A DNA stretch of 64,000 bases from Sesamum alatum (taxonomy: Eukaryota > Streptophyta > Magnoliopsida > Lamiales > Pedaliaceae), in contig JACGWO010000010.1 in the NCBI GenBank assembly GCA_034509735.1, positions 5,903,193 to 5,967,192 on the forward strand, in the 5' to 3' direction. Within the stretch, counting starts at the first letter, position 1; each line of letters starts with the position of its first letter. Of this stretch, positions 11,293 to 22,600 are shown in pieces. The notes beneath the pieces are model-generated. The model saw only the letters and a list, made by a program, of their open reading frames with translations. It searched no databases and was not told the DNA's origin. Both the position numbers and the translations under genes were made by a program.

Positions 11293-11559
11293 TTTATTAA
11301 TAGTGATTAACATATATATAAGTTTCGTATTGATTTTATTTATACGTGTTAGATAGTATTTATTGAACATACTTTTTAAACCATAGTAATTTATAATTAA
11401 TGCTGGGAATAATCTGGTTTTTTTTGTAAGGTGTAGACATGCACGCGTGTGCTCATACACATGCTTGCGAAAACAAAGAGGTGACGAAAGCCTCCGGAAT
11501 ATTGGCACTCTTAACTATCATATATTTAGTTATTATTTGTTCATGACACACATATATAA

Positions 11560-11822
11560 TATAGGTTAATTTAATTGGAATTTTAGTCCTATATGAAAGC
11601 TTTATTTGATATTTTGGTCTTATACCTTACTAGTATAGTAAATAGTCTTATATGTTTTTAATTTTCGCAATTCTATATCAAAATTTCCTGAAATTTTTAA
11701 AGTTGGCCGGAAAGTGATAATTCGTTTTGAAATCGTGAAAAGTACTACCATAATAAGTTATAGGACCAAAAGACTAAAAAAAATAAAGACATAATTGTGG
11801 GACCAAAAATACATTTAGGCCC
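11560..11822. repeat. Mutator-like MITE, decayed
   Basis: The inverted ends are recognisable: GGAATTTTAGTCCTATA on the left and GGGACCAAAAATACATTTAGG on the right. The interior has the GGCCGGAAAGTGA phrase related to copies A and B. No clear target duplication. Confidence 0.55.
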
Positions 11823-11827
11823 ATATA

Positions 11828-12272
11828 CAATACAAGAAAATATGATATTAGTGACAAAATATTAAATGACAATTTTAAAGTTGTCACTAAAAACATATAT
11901 TAAGTGACAACATTTTTTTATCTTGTCACTGTATAATTATTAGTGACAAAAAGTGTGTATAAAGTTGTCACTAAATACAATTAGTGACTCATCTATAGTG
12001 ACAATTTAGTGACAACACAATATAGTGACAATAATTATTTATTGTCACTAGGTTGTCACTATACATGAGTCACTAATTGTATTTAGTGATAACTTTGTGC
12101 ACATCTTTTTATCACTAATAACAAGTTTTACAAAATAATAGTAATTATTAAAATCATAAAATTCATTATTGTGACAAAATAAACATTCTTGTCACTAAAT
12201 ATATATAATCAGTCACAATATTAAAATTATCACTTGATTTTTTTGTCGCTAATATTCTATTTTCTTGTAGTG
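11828..12272. mobile_element. CACTA-type MITE built of GTGACAA palindromes
   Basis: A 445-bp element with ends CAATACAAGAAAATA and TATTTTCTTGTAGTG. The inner continuation ATATTAGTGACAAAA/TTGTCGCTAATATT is also inverted. The interior repeats GTGACAA or its complement more than a dozen times. It forms a long imperfect hairpin centred near 12035, whose arms share TTAGTGACTCAT. Confidence 0.85.
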
Positions 12273-12279
12273 ATATATC

Positions 12280-12590
12280 ACTAGAAAATTTTTTTACTAT
12301 TGGATATAATATAAATGGTTTTGGCTAAAAACTATGGTAAATAACTATTATTAACCACGGCTAAATAAACAGATGACAAAAATTAGTTTTTCAACCATGA
12401 AAAAAATTATTTTCTACAATTAAGAGCCATTGTAAAAACATTTACCATGACTTTTAGCCATGACAAATGTTTTAGCCCTCTTCGTACAAAACCAAACCAA
12501 TAAGCATTGTGTGGCCGTAATTAATTACTATTTGTTACGATTATTTATTATTAATTAATAATTAGTCATTGTTAAATATTGTATTTGTTA
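12280..12590. repeat. CACTA-like MITE remnant
   Basis: Starts at TCACTAGAAAATTTTTT and carries the AACTATGGTAAATAA and AACCACGGCTAAA phrases shared with 10653-10986 and 17555-17868. No clean right end. Confidence 0.45.
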
Positions 12591-12599
12591 GAGTGTATA

Positions 12600-13270
12600 T
12601 TATATTACCTGATATGAATTACTTTACGGCAAAGTCAAATTAATCATCTTAAGAAAAAAAGTCAAATTAATCATCTTGTTTAAATGGAAAAAATTAGACG
12701 TTCCCATTTAAGTGAAGCAGCTCAATTCAAATTATCATCATTAGTTCTACAATCACGTGGATATTACACCGCAACAAAATACAAATGTTAATTTTAAAAT
12801 TATGACTAAAAATATATATTCAATGATAATAATATTGATCTTATCATTATATATTTATTAATATGACAAAATATATATATAGAATTGTTAATATAGATAA
12901 TTAGTGACACAATTATAAACTTCATTATTATGACATAAAATTGTGACATGCTCTATCCACGCAGGTCACAAATTTTGGTTATACTTAATAGAGTTGTTTG
13001 GCTAAACTTATTTAAAATACTTTATAAGCTCAAACATTAAATAAAATAGTTTGGGAACTCATAAAATACTAGATTTTAATTAATATTTCAAAACTAAACT
13101 CTTGAAGTGTGTTTGGATGAAATAAAATTATGGAATTTATAATATGTTACTAATAGCAAATTTGGAAAATAATCTAAATAAAATTGAACTAACTTGTTAA
13201 GATTTTACAAAATGAGTCGGGCACTTCTTACTTTTTTCTAAAGTAATTTATAAGCTTATAACATCTTATT
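12600..13270. other. AT-rich DNA, degraded repeats
   Basis: No gene. Fragments with TAGTGACAC and AATGATAAT around 12780-12950 may be further remains of the GTGACAA-type MITE. Nothing else is recognised. Confidence 0.4.
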
Positions 13271-13271
13271 T

Positions 13272-13486
13272 TGCCAAAATTGCATTTTTCGTTCCATAGG
13301 ATAGGGTGTCAAAATTTTTGGTCCTTCGCTTTATACGATTTTTTAAAATGTCCCAAAATTAAACTTTTTCAGCACATTTAGTCCCAAGGCCTAACTCCAG
13401 TAAAAAAATAGACTTCAAATGTTATGTTGGGACCAAAATTTAAAGAGTAGAACCCCTATCATTTGAGACAAAAAAAATGTGATTTT
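13272..13486. repeat. Short Mutator-like MITE
   Basis: About 215 bp with left text GCCAAAATTGCATTTTTCG and inverted right-hand text containing GGGACCAAAATTT. It has the TTTGGTCCTTCGCTTTA phrase seen in the 6812-7312 element. The ends are approximate. Confidence 0.5.
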
Positions 13487-14099
13487 TCCTTGCTTAGCTA
13501 GTCATTATACATTGACTTTTTATTCTTTTTTCATCAATTGACTTAGTTTCTCAAACTTAGAAAAGGGTCTCGATATCAATGCCTTTTGCAAATTATTTTT
13601 ATCTTGTAATCTTGAAGTTATGCTCAATTTCTTAAGTATGTGCTTTAGTAAAAACCTTGATAATTAACTTTTCGTACACTATGAATGTGTCAAAATTATC
13701 TACATGTATTTTTAGATACATATTAATGATTAGAGCACAAGGTATAACACAAATTATTTAAACATTGGCCAAATGAACGGACTTAGCAATTTTCCGCTAC
13801 TAACTTATAAATTCTACTTTATTGAATCAATTTTGCCAGTATTTTTTTGAATGGCAAATGATACTTTTTAGTCTCACTGGATAAGGTCATTTTTAATTTT
13901 AGTCCCGAATTTTATGGATAACACTTTTAGTCCCAAAAAAATCTAGAAATTAACACTATTGGTCTGCGTCCGTTAAATTTAATGACGGTTGAACATGTGC
14001 CCTCACATTTCGTTAGTAGCGTTAGTCTCAACGATCCTTGGAGTCAAATGATCGTGTGCTGCGCTTGACCAATCATTAGCAACCCCACCCCAAGAAATA

Positions 14100-14579
14100 G
14101 GGTTAATTGTAATTTCGTTCTGTAATTATAAGTATTTGCGTTTTGGTCCTTTAAATTTCTAGATAGCAAAATAGTTCTTAACTTTTTAATTTTCGCGATT
14201 TTCGTCATCTGTCGCCGGATTTTTTTAAAACTCGTCGGAATAATGGCACGCGATTCACACGTGAGCTTTTAAAACTCGTCGGAAGAAGGGGCAATGCCTA
14301 AATGTGGTATCACTCAAAAGACAATCAACCTCATCGCGTGCCATTATTCGACAAGTTTAAAAAAATCCAGCGACCAGAGGACGAAAATCGCGAAAATTGA
14401 AAAGTTAAAGGACTATTTTGCTACCCTAGAAACTTAAAGGACCAAAACACCAAATACCTATAATTACAGGACAAAAAATGCAATTAACTGAAAAGTTAAA
14501 AGACTATTTTGCTACCCTAAAACTTAAAGGACCAAAATGCCAAATACTATAATACAGGACGAAAAATTGCAATTAACCC
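14100..14579. mobile_element. Mutator-like MITE, copy B
   Basis: 480-bp relative of the 3286-3778 element, sharing nearly all of its text, including the GATTCACACGTGAG block and the duplicated right terminal repeat. It starts GGGTTAATTGTAATTTCG and ends GCAATTAACCC, with AAGAAATA on both sides (about 14092-14099 and 14580-14587). It is inserted in the 13853-15644 element. Confidence 0.88.
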
Positions 14580-14938
14580 AAGAAATATATAAAAAAAAAG
14601 GCTCCTAATTTGATGAGGCACCAGGTCCTCGTGAGTCTGAAGTCGCTGTGTAACTATGATTGCTTGGCAAGCAGCTTTTGGCATGATCTCAAGACAAAAA
14701 TTGATACTTAGAATGCTGCATTATTTGTCACATTTTGGGGATGTATGGTGCCACATTATTCACAAACTAAACTTAATCGATGATGCATTTCAGTGTTATT
14801 TTATAAGCTGCTTCTTTGAGCAGATTTTTATATTATGATGTTAAACTATTCAAGACTTCATTAATTTTGTCTAGTTACAAAAAGGCATCATGGTAGCCAT
14901 TTACACATAATTGACCATTACAGAAGGGCCAAACTTGC

Positions 14939-15290
14939 TCAAATTATCAACATACATAATAGCAAAAAAATCGAGTTGCTCAGACTACCAACATACACGG
15001 CAACAGTAAAAAAAATCTTATCATTACAAAAACCAAATTTGATTCCTTCTATGCAATTTTTGAACTTTTCTTCTTGTGAATTCAATCGGCGCAACAAAAC
15101 CAAGATTATACGGTGAATCTCAGACACATTGGTGGATCTAGCCACATAAAGACCCATATTTACCTTTGCCTTCTACCTAGATTATCATTTTGTCCTGAAG
15201 TCTCCAAATGAATAGCTTTATGATAATAACATTCAACAATTGTGGAATTTTCAGATGTTTGTACTATTTTTTTTACCTTTTGATTTTCAA
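14939..15290 (-). pseudogene. Decayed GRF zinc-finger ORF of a Mutator element
   Basis: In one minus-strand frame near 15150 the text reads FMWLDPPMCLRF, the end of the GRF-type zinc finger found in small second genes of plant Mutator-like elements. Upstream (near 15205) a TS.Q.DN.GRR stretch fits the earlier part of the same domain. Downstream, LLRRLNSQEEK followed by a hydrophobic segment fits the usual coiled coil and membrane-like tail. Frames are broken by stops, so it is not functional. The GRF gene at 47406-47642 supports the assignment. Confidence 0.6.
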
Positions 15291-15644
15291 GGTAAAGTGA
15301 AGAAAACATAACTATATGTTGTGTATTGTTTCTTTGTCAAGAGGAGTAAGGTGATTCACCCATTTTTTTCATGTATAAATAGCCTAAAGTGACGAAAGAG
15401 AGTGAGAAGGAGGTTTGGCCACAAGTTTTCCTCCACAAACCATCAACTAATGGCTGAAGACATTTCTTTGACTGTAAGCCCGTTGACTAATGTTACGTGC
15501 AATTGTTGTTAAATTTAACGCGTAAGGACCAATAGTATTAAAATTTCTAGGGTTTTTGGGACTAAAAGTCTCATTCCATAAAGCTCGGGACCAAAATTGA
15601 GAATGACCCTATTTAGTGGGACCATAATTAAGTATAATTTTGCC

Positions 15645-16440
15645 TTTTAGGAATAATGCGACTGCTAAAAGTGTTATAGATAGATGGATCGATATTGTTA
15701 TTTAAAATCATTTACGTTCAACTATCATTAAATGATTAAATAAAGACATATTTTTGATGATTTAAATAAAAAGCAAGGCGATTAATTATGAAAAAGGAAT
15801 TGTATTTTGCTCCACACAGAATAACGGTCTAACACTTTTGATCCCAAAATCATATTATTTGAACATTAATAGCCCTACATACATATCACGTTGTGGCCAT
15901 GTCATCTATTTTTTTTTTGAATGAAGTTGTGGGGCACTAAATGCGTAAAAGAAAAAAAATCAATTTCAAAACTATTTTAATATTCGCCTACATGAAAGAT
16001 TTCAAATGTAAACCTCCTATCTCGAATCACAAAATAAGTTTTTCTTGGATTTTATAAGTTTCTTATCCCAAAAGTTTATCGAACACTTAACAACATTTTA
16101 TATAAGCTTGTAACATATTTTAAAGAGCTTGTAAGCTCGTCCAAAACCTCTTAGCTCCATTTCAAACAAAATCATGAACTGTACATGGCAAGATCTACAT
16201 AACTTAATATGGGTAATTAATTTGTAATTTAATATATATAAACATACCAACAAAAAATTGATCAAGAGAGAGAAGACACACAAGAACACATAATTTTTAC
16301 ATTGTTCACCACAAAAGACTACACATTGCACGGAGTAACAGATGATTGATGTTCAATTTAGTAAAACTGAATTATAAATTAAGAGAGAATATATAAGCAG
16401 AGTTAAGACATCCCGACAAACACACGAAGAAATCAAAAAT
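15645..16440. other. AT-rich DNA without recognised feature
   Basis: No gene supported. Phrases such as CACTTTTGATCCC near 15833 suggest an isolated Mutator-type arm, but no partner was found. Confidence 0.4.
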
Positions 16441-16485
16441 TTTTGGAGAACAAGGCTAGCTAGGTTTAGGAACTAATAAAAGAGA

Positions 16486-16705
16486 TATATATATATATAT
16501 ATATATATAGTACTGCATACATATGTAATAATATCCACACACAGACACACACGTGTGCGTGCGTGTGTATTTATGATATGGATGATGAGCAGCAAGTTAA
16601 TCCAAGTATTCCAAGCTTAGTCTGCAACTATGTATGAAGATTGAGAGGAAAAGGTAAAAGAGAAAAGAGAGAGAGGAGAGAGAGAGAGAGAGAGAGGAGG
16701 AGAGA
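16486..16705. repeat. (TA)n, (CA)n/(GT)n and (GA)n microsatellites
   Basis: A TA run at 16486-16509, CA/GT alternation at about 16536-16570 and GA-rich runs at 16663-16705. The adjoining 16610-16960 sequence is not obviously transposon-derived. Confidence 0.85.
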
Positions 16706-17089
16706 GAAAAGACATAAAAGCAAAACATGGAGGAGTATAAGGTTGGCAGGTGATGAAAGAAACTGTATTCTGAAAATGTGAAGTGGTGATGAGGTATCTG
16801 ATGATGATGAGTGGAAAAGCAGCTGTCTGATCATCCACCCTTCCATTACCTCATCATTATTCATCTCCCCACAACCCACATACAACCTGGAAATTCATTA
16901 CTTCTTCCCACCCTGCTGCTGCTGCTGCGCCCCTTTTCATTTTTTGTTTTGAAAAAGAAAATGAATTCTTTCTAATTATAGTACTACACATCTTGGGTTT
17001 TAGAGCATGTATCTTGGATATAGTTCTGCCGTTGAAAAATAGTGAATGATAAATAAAAAATAAAATAAATTTATATTTGTCGGATTAAA

Positions 17090-17560
17090 TTGTGATAAGT
17101 AATTAATTACGATGTACGATGCATAATAAGTTCGTGACAACTCATGTCAGCTCGCGACAAGTGGATGATGGTTGATGACGTCCAATCATCATCCGACCGT
17201 GTCAAAATCAACCGAATATGTGCATCCATTTGTTGAAAGAATGTGTCCATTGGGTGAAACGATTGTTCATTTGAGTGAAATGGTATATCCTTGAGGTGCA
17301 ATGATGCGTCCATTCGGATAAAAGGTTATAACCTTTGAAAGGCATATTTTTTTGATTGGGCATGTCCATTAAATACCCCTTTACAACTCCTATAAGTAGG
17401 CCTCTGATTTCATTTCAATAGCTTGTTGGTGTGATGACATCAATGTGTGACTTTAGGGCTTGAGAAATTGCTTTAGATGTAATAACCAGAAATATGAAAG
17501 AAAAAGTTCTACGTACCAATCTTCCACTCCTCTAGGTTTTGTTCAATATACACTTAAAAA
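17090..17560. repeat. Possible solo LTR remnant
   Basis: This segment has an LTR-like layout: GC-mixed upstream text, a CCTATAAGTAGGCC TATA-type box at about 17389, then a transcribed-leader style stretch to about 17555. No terminal TG/CA pair or target duplication was confirmed. Confidence 0.3.
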
Positions 17561-17868
17561 AATATGATTTTTTGCTATGATTTATTACTATGATTAAAAA
17601 AAAATTTATGATGAATATAAATTAATCACGATTCCGCAACGACCATTAGACGTTGTCTTGCAAGCGAGATCAAAATATTAACCATAGTAAATCATACCAA
17701 ATATTTTAGTCATAGTTAAAAATCATGACAAATATTGATTAATCGTGATAAAAATTTAAGTTTTTGTTTTCATTTATTTGACCGTGATTGATAATATTGA
17801 TTTATCATAATTTTAAATCATGGTCATTTATAGTATTGTGAAAAATTAAATTTTTATAGTGATATAAA
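17555..17868. repeat. CACTA-like MITE remnant
   Basis: Contains TATGATTTATTACTATGATTAAAA and AATCACGATTCCGCAACGACC-type phrases shared with 10653-10986. The right end TTTTTATAGTGAT is a decayed TTCTTGTAGTG. The left end is not sharp. Confidence 0.5.
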
Positions 17869-17984
17869 CATCTCCAATGTGGTATGTTCAATTACATTTA
17901 CCTCCCTAACTACAAATTTACTTTTTTTTTTCTATTAACATTTTAATTAATGAATAAAAAGTTTTATGATTGTATAAAAAATTA

Positions 17985-18180
17985 TATGAAACCTCCCCTA
18001 AGGTTGTCCAACCTACAAAAACATCCTCTAAGATTTATAGGGAAAAATGCATGCTACCTCCCTGTGATATAGGAAATGTGCAAAATACCCCCCTATGATA
18101 AAATAAATACCAAATTAGCCCCTGTGTTTTTAGGAATGAAGCAATTTACCACCTTGGCCTTGGCCCCCATATTTTATTCT
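17985..18180. repeat. Mutator-like terminal-repeat remnant
   Basis: Reads GCTACCTCCCTGTGATA, then GCAAAATACCCCCCTATG, then AGCCCCTGTGTTTTTAGG. This resembles the ends at 11085-11292 and of the 52663-57911 element. It abuts the copia fragment at 18181. Confidence 0.45.
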
Positions 18181-18643
18181 TCAAGGTACGAGGAAACTTG
18201 GCATTAAATATGTCAAAAAGAAAGAAATTAAACTTATTGGATATACAGACAGTGATTGGGTTGGATCCTTAGATGATCGGAAAAGTACATCAGGCTACAT
18301 ATTTTGCTTAGGAACGAAAATAATTTCGTGGGCATCAAAAAAACAAAAATCAGTAGCACTCTAATCAACAGAAGCAGAATACATTGCCGCGACCAACGCA
18401 GCTTGTGAAGCAATTTGGTTAAGAAGGATTTTATGTGATGTGGAGCAAAAGCAGGAAGCTCCCACAAAAATCTTATGTGACAAAATGTCTACTATTACGA
18501 TGACGAAGAATCCTATTTTCCATGCAAGGTCGAAGCACATTGAACTTTGTCACCATTTCATAAGGAATTGTGTAAGTACTCAGAAAATTTACTTGGAGTT
18601 CGTCAACACAAATGAGCGTTATCTGATAGTTTCACTAAAGCCA
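18181..18643 (+). pseudogene. Copia RNase H fragment
   Basis: The open frame starts within the GTRKLGIKYV-like lead-in and runs through YTDSDWVGSLDDRKSTSGY, the first catalytic Asp block of copia RNase H. It then reaches the STEAEYIA block, which is preceded by an in-frame TAA at 18362-18364. The continuation with LCDK and HARSKHIEL is readable to about 18560. The stop codon and truncation mark it as a pseudogene. Confidence 0.88.
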
Positions 18644-18703
18644 TAAGTTCGGAAAAGATTCGGCAGTTCCGAAATCAGGTTGGAATTACAAATTAAGAGG
18701 GGG

Positions 18704-19001
18704 TGTTGAAAAACATAATTTGCAATTCTCAAAGTACTATGCATGTACATGACTCCTCAAGATTATCAAGGTCAAATTTTCTGTCCATAGGAAATTGATA
18801 TTTTATCCATAGGGAAGTGTTAGTCAAATATTTATCCATAGAAAAATGTTTCTAATTTAGTGTTTGCCCTCCTATATAAAGGGTTGTAATCTTGATGTTG
18901 TGGTCATGAAAAATATGAATGAAAAATCTATATACTACTAGATATCTCCAATATTGCAATACTTTTCTTCCTTCTCAAAATGTCCTCCATATTTCCCAAC
19001 A
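18704..19001 (+). repeat. Copia 3' LTR
   Basis: Starts TGTTGAAAAACATAATTTGC directly after the polypurine tract and ends TTTCCCAACA. It contains a TATA box CCTATATAAAGG at 18871-18882. Length and layout are typical for copia. Confidence 0.8.
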
Positions 19002-19303
19002 TGCAAACCATTGCTAAATTTATCGTTAAGTTTAGCTCCTCCCCAATTTCAAATGGATTTTGCAACGGAGAGTTGATGCCACTAATTTACGAGGAATTTT
19101 GACAAGGGTTGAACGTATTCGGGACAGACAATGCTTGCAATTAGAGGTTGTAGGGGAAAAATGTGGCAAAATCGTTGCATATTAAGACAATATTGCAACG
19201 GGCTTCATTGTCATCATTTTTAACATGTTTTGGGATGGGTTTTCTGACGACCAATCCATTTATCTCAAATTCCAATGTTGAAAACATTGTCCCATCTTAG
19301 CTT
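19002..19303. repeat. Unclassified repeat split by copia insertion
   Basis: Sequence with many GCAACG/CGTTGCA motifs that continues on the other side of the copia element at about 24237-24400. The phrase TTTTGGGATGGGTTTT near 19230 occurs inverted (AAACCCATCCCAAAA) near 24287. This suggests an older inverted-repeat element into which copia inserted. Confidence 0.4.
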
Positions 19304-19586
19304 TGATGAGAGAGGAGCAACTCTTGTAGCACATCGTATTTTTTATTCTTACGTTTTCTTTAGTAATGTTTGCATTTTGTCATCTGGCTCCCGCTGGGAG
19401 CTGATGTGGTGTGGTTAGTTGGCAGGTAGTTAGGCGATTAAGGGTGGTTAGTTGGTTAGGAGATATTTTCTCATTTTTCGCCCATATGTACACTATTTAA
19501 GGAACTCCTTTAGCTCAACCTCAATACATAATACAAAGATCATTTTTTCAGACCATTCTTAGATATGGATTCACTCAATCTGAACA
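19304..19586 (+). repeat. Copia 5' LTR
   Basis: 283 bp, shorter than the 3' LTR because about 45 bp after the first 20 bases are missing. It holds CACTATTTAAGG as a TATA-like box near 19490. Confidence 0.82.
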
Positions 19587-19600
19587 TGGTATCAGAACCA
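19587..19600 (+). promoter_or_regulatory. Copia primer binding site (tRNA-iMet)
   Basis: TGGTATCAGAACCA lies immediately after the 5' LTR. The first nine to ten bases complement the 3' end of plant initiator tRNA-Met, the normal primer of copia elements. Confidence 0.9.
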
Positions 19601-19653
19601 TCATTATGATGGTCTCTGCATATCGAGCTAATTGATCAAGAAGCAATTAAACA

Positions 19654-22600
19654 TTGAAGATGGCAAGCTCTTCAAACGCAACTCCAGAAGGACAAGCAAC
19701 TAGTGCTGGAATTGGAGGGGAGATCGTGAATATGAGAGTCCAGGTTGTGGAGCATTCAGGAATTGTTATAATCTCCACCCCACTGAACGGCGGGAGCTGG
19801 GTGTCGTGGAGCAGATCCTGCGGAAAGCTTTTGAAGCCAAAGATAAGCTTGGTTTCATTGATGGAATGTGTGCAAAACCAACTGATGGTTCAAAACTTCG
19901 TCAATGGCGAATACTGATTCGATGGTAGGAACTTGGATCCTTCACACTATTTCTAAGGGTATTGTGAACTTTTTTCCTGTACGCTACTTGAGCTCAGTCA
20001 CTGTGGGTAGAATTGGAGGCAAGATATGGTGAGTGCGATGATACACCATTATACAAAATTCAAAGGGAAATAAACTCTACTTCTCAAGGAAATTTGTCTG
20101 TTATTGCCTACTTCACTCAATTGAAACAATTATGGGATGAGGTGGTGTGTTTAATGCCACCAACTATGTGCACTTGTGGCAAGTGTACGTGTGGATGTAA
20201 TAAGACAAAGATGGATATTACACAATTGATTTAATTCCTTATGAGACTGAATGACTACTTTGATAAACATAAGAAGTCAGATTCTGGTGTTGGAACCTTT
20301 CCACATGTGAACAAGGCCTATTCAATGGTCTTGAGGGTAGAGAAATAGAAGGAAGTAAACTTGGAATATGTAGACAATGGAGAGAATACAGCCTTACATG
20401 CCAAGGCGGTTGATCAAAGGACAAATACAGGTATAAGAAACTATATGAGAAGAAAGGGACCTGAAGACAAGGAAAACATGTATTGTGAGCATTGTGGAAG
20501 GCCAGGACATGGGAAGGACACTTGTTTTAAATTTCATGGGTTCCAAATTGGTATAAAGAGCTTAAGGACAAAAGGGAACCAAGAGGATATAGTATTGCTT
20601 ATGCTTCAACTGATGGTGAGTCACAGAAATAAATGGAGAGGGTGACTGGAGGTGGAGCTGGCAATAATCTGATGGCGGATCTACTGAAAGCCCTAAGAAT
20701 GGTTCAGAAGAAAGGACCTCCGGATCCGATAAAGGTGTATTTTGTACAGTTGCATGACATGGCAAGTTGGCACATAAGTATTGTGAATTTACTGAATTGA
20801 GTTCTAACTCAAGGATTGACACAGGAGCTACAAGTTATATATGTAGTGATGAAAGGTTGTTTCACTCCCTTGTTATTCTTGACCATCCTCTCAAAATACA
20901 TCTTCCTGATAACAACACTGTACACGCCACAAAATGTGGTGATATCAGACTCTCACCCGATTTCACACCCAGAAAATTCCTCCTTGTTCCAAACTTTAAA
21001 CACAATCTTTTATCAGTTTCTCAACTATGCAAGTCTATCCCTATCACTTTCTCATTTCTCACCTCAATATTCCTGTTGTAAGACCTGGAGACTAGGCGTG
21101 TCTTGGCAATAGGAAGACAAATAGGGAGGTTGTACTCCTTACACAACAACTCATTTACTATCCCTGTTAGTTCATCTATAGAATCCAGTAATAATGTTAA
21201 TGTATGTAGCAACTCTCCATCATTGAAATTGTACTGGTTGTGGCATAGAAGACTTGGCAACACCAACCCTCTTGTACTTAGTCACATATATGTATTGAGA
21301 ATTACTTCTAGCAATAAAGATCACATATGTTCTGTGTGTCCTCTAGCCAAGCAATCAAGAGACACCCCTTCCTCAAAGTAACTCCACCACTCATAACCCA
21401 TTTGATCTAATACATGTGGACATATGGGGGCCGTATAGACAACCTTCCTTGTCAAGCTGTCTATTTTTCTAAGCATAGTTGATGATTACTCAAGAGTCAC
21501 TTGGAATTTTCTTATGCGTCATAAGTCACAAGCCACCCAAATACTGACATTTTTCCTTGTTCAGATTGTCACTCAATTCAACGCCAAGATCAAATCTATT
21601 CGAACTGATAACAGGTCTGAGTTCTTCAGTTCTTCCTGTTAGGAGTTACTCCAGAAACATAGAGTCATACACCAGAAAAGTTGTATCTACAACCACAACA
21701 AAACGGTGTTGTAGAGAGAAAACATAGACACCTATTAAAAGTTGCTAGAGCATTGATGTTCCAGTCTCATCTACCTAGACGTTTCTGTGCAGATTCTATC
21801 CTCACAGCCACTCACATCATAAATAAACTACCCTCTCCTACTTTGAATGGGAAATCTCCCTTTGAACTCCTATACAACACCTCTCATTCCTATGATAATC
21901 TGAAAACTTTTAGATGTTTATGCTTTGCTTCTAATGTTATCCCTCAGAAATTTAAGTTTGATCCTAGTGACTTTAGATGTATCTTCATTGGGTATGTGCA
22001 GGGACAACATTCCTACAAACTGTACGGTATTGATAATAAAACTATAGTGCTTTCTAGGGATGTGGTATTCCATGAAGATATCTTCCCCTGTCAATCTAAA
22101 CCTAATCCTACTAAACTGTGTCCATTGCCTAATCCAGTTTCTCTCATCAGTCATCCAACTTTGACACCTACTGGTCCCAGTCTCTCTACTCCCTCAACTT
22201 CTACAGAAAACACTTGTGCCCCTTCTACAGATATTGATCAACAGTCCCAACCTATCCCTCTTAGAAGAACTCAAAGACAGCTTAAACCTCATACTTGGCT
22301 TAATGATTTCCATTGTAACTCAGCTTTGGATCTTCCTTCATTCCTTAGACGTTGCATCATCACACAAAAGCTTTTTGGCTGCTTTGTCTACCATTCAGGA
22401 GCCTAGAAACTACATTCAGGCCAAGGGGTGTTTGGAGTGGAAACAAGCAATGCGACAAGAATTGGAGGCAGTTTAAAGGAATAACACTTGGGAAGTTGTT
22501 GACCTGCCCAAGGGGAAGAAAGCCATAGGCTATAAATGGGTGTATAAGTTGAAGTTAAAGTTTAATGGCAATGTTGATAGGTATAAGGCACGGTTGGTGG

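Larger units (their letters stand above)
13853..15644. mobile_element. Mutator-like element of 1.8 kb with nested MITE
   Basis: The left end GGCAAATGATACTTTTTAG and right end AAGTATAATTTTGCC start inverted arms of about 140 bp. They share TTTTAGTCCC, TCTAGAAATT, ATTGGTC and TTAAATTTAA blocks. Flanks TTTTTTGAAT and TTTTAGGAAT match at 8 of 10. The MITE at 14100-14579 has inserted just inside the left arm. The interior holds a decayed GRF zinc-finger ORF on the minus strand but no transposase, so this is a deletion derivative. Confidence 0.8.
18181..19001 (+). mobile_element. Ty1/copia element, 3' fragment with LTR
   Basis: The 3' end of a copia retrotransposon: the end of RNase H, a polypurine tract (AAGAGGGGG at 18695-18703) and a 298-bp 3' LTR. 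Everything upstream of RNase H has been lost. It differs from the complete copia element that starts 300 bp further on. Confidence 0.85.

Noticed and set aside
16617..16885. Minus-strand frames of 73-85 codons rich in Leu and Ser
   Set aside because: They are translations of the GA microsatellite and its surroundings. The Ser-Leu repeats reflect low-complexity DNA.
19587..19600. TGGTATCAGAACC as part of a tRNA gene
   Set aside because: It is only the primer binding site next to an LTR. No cloverleaf or A/B box surrounds it. The same holds for 32948-32959.
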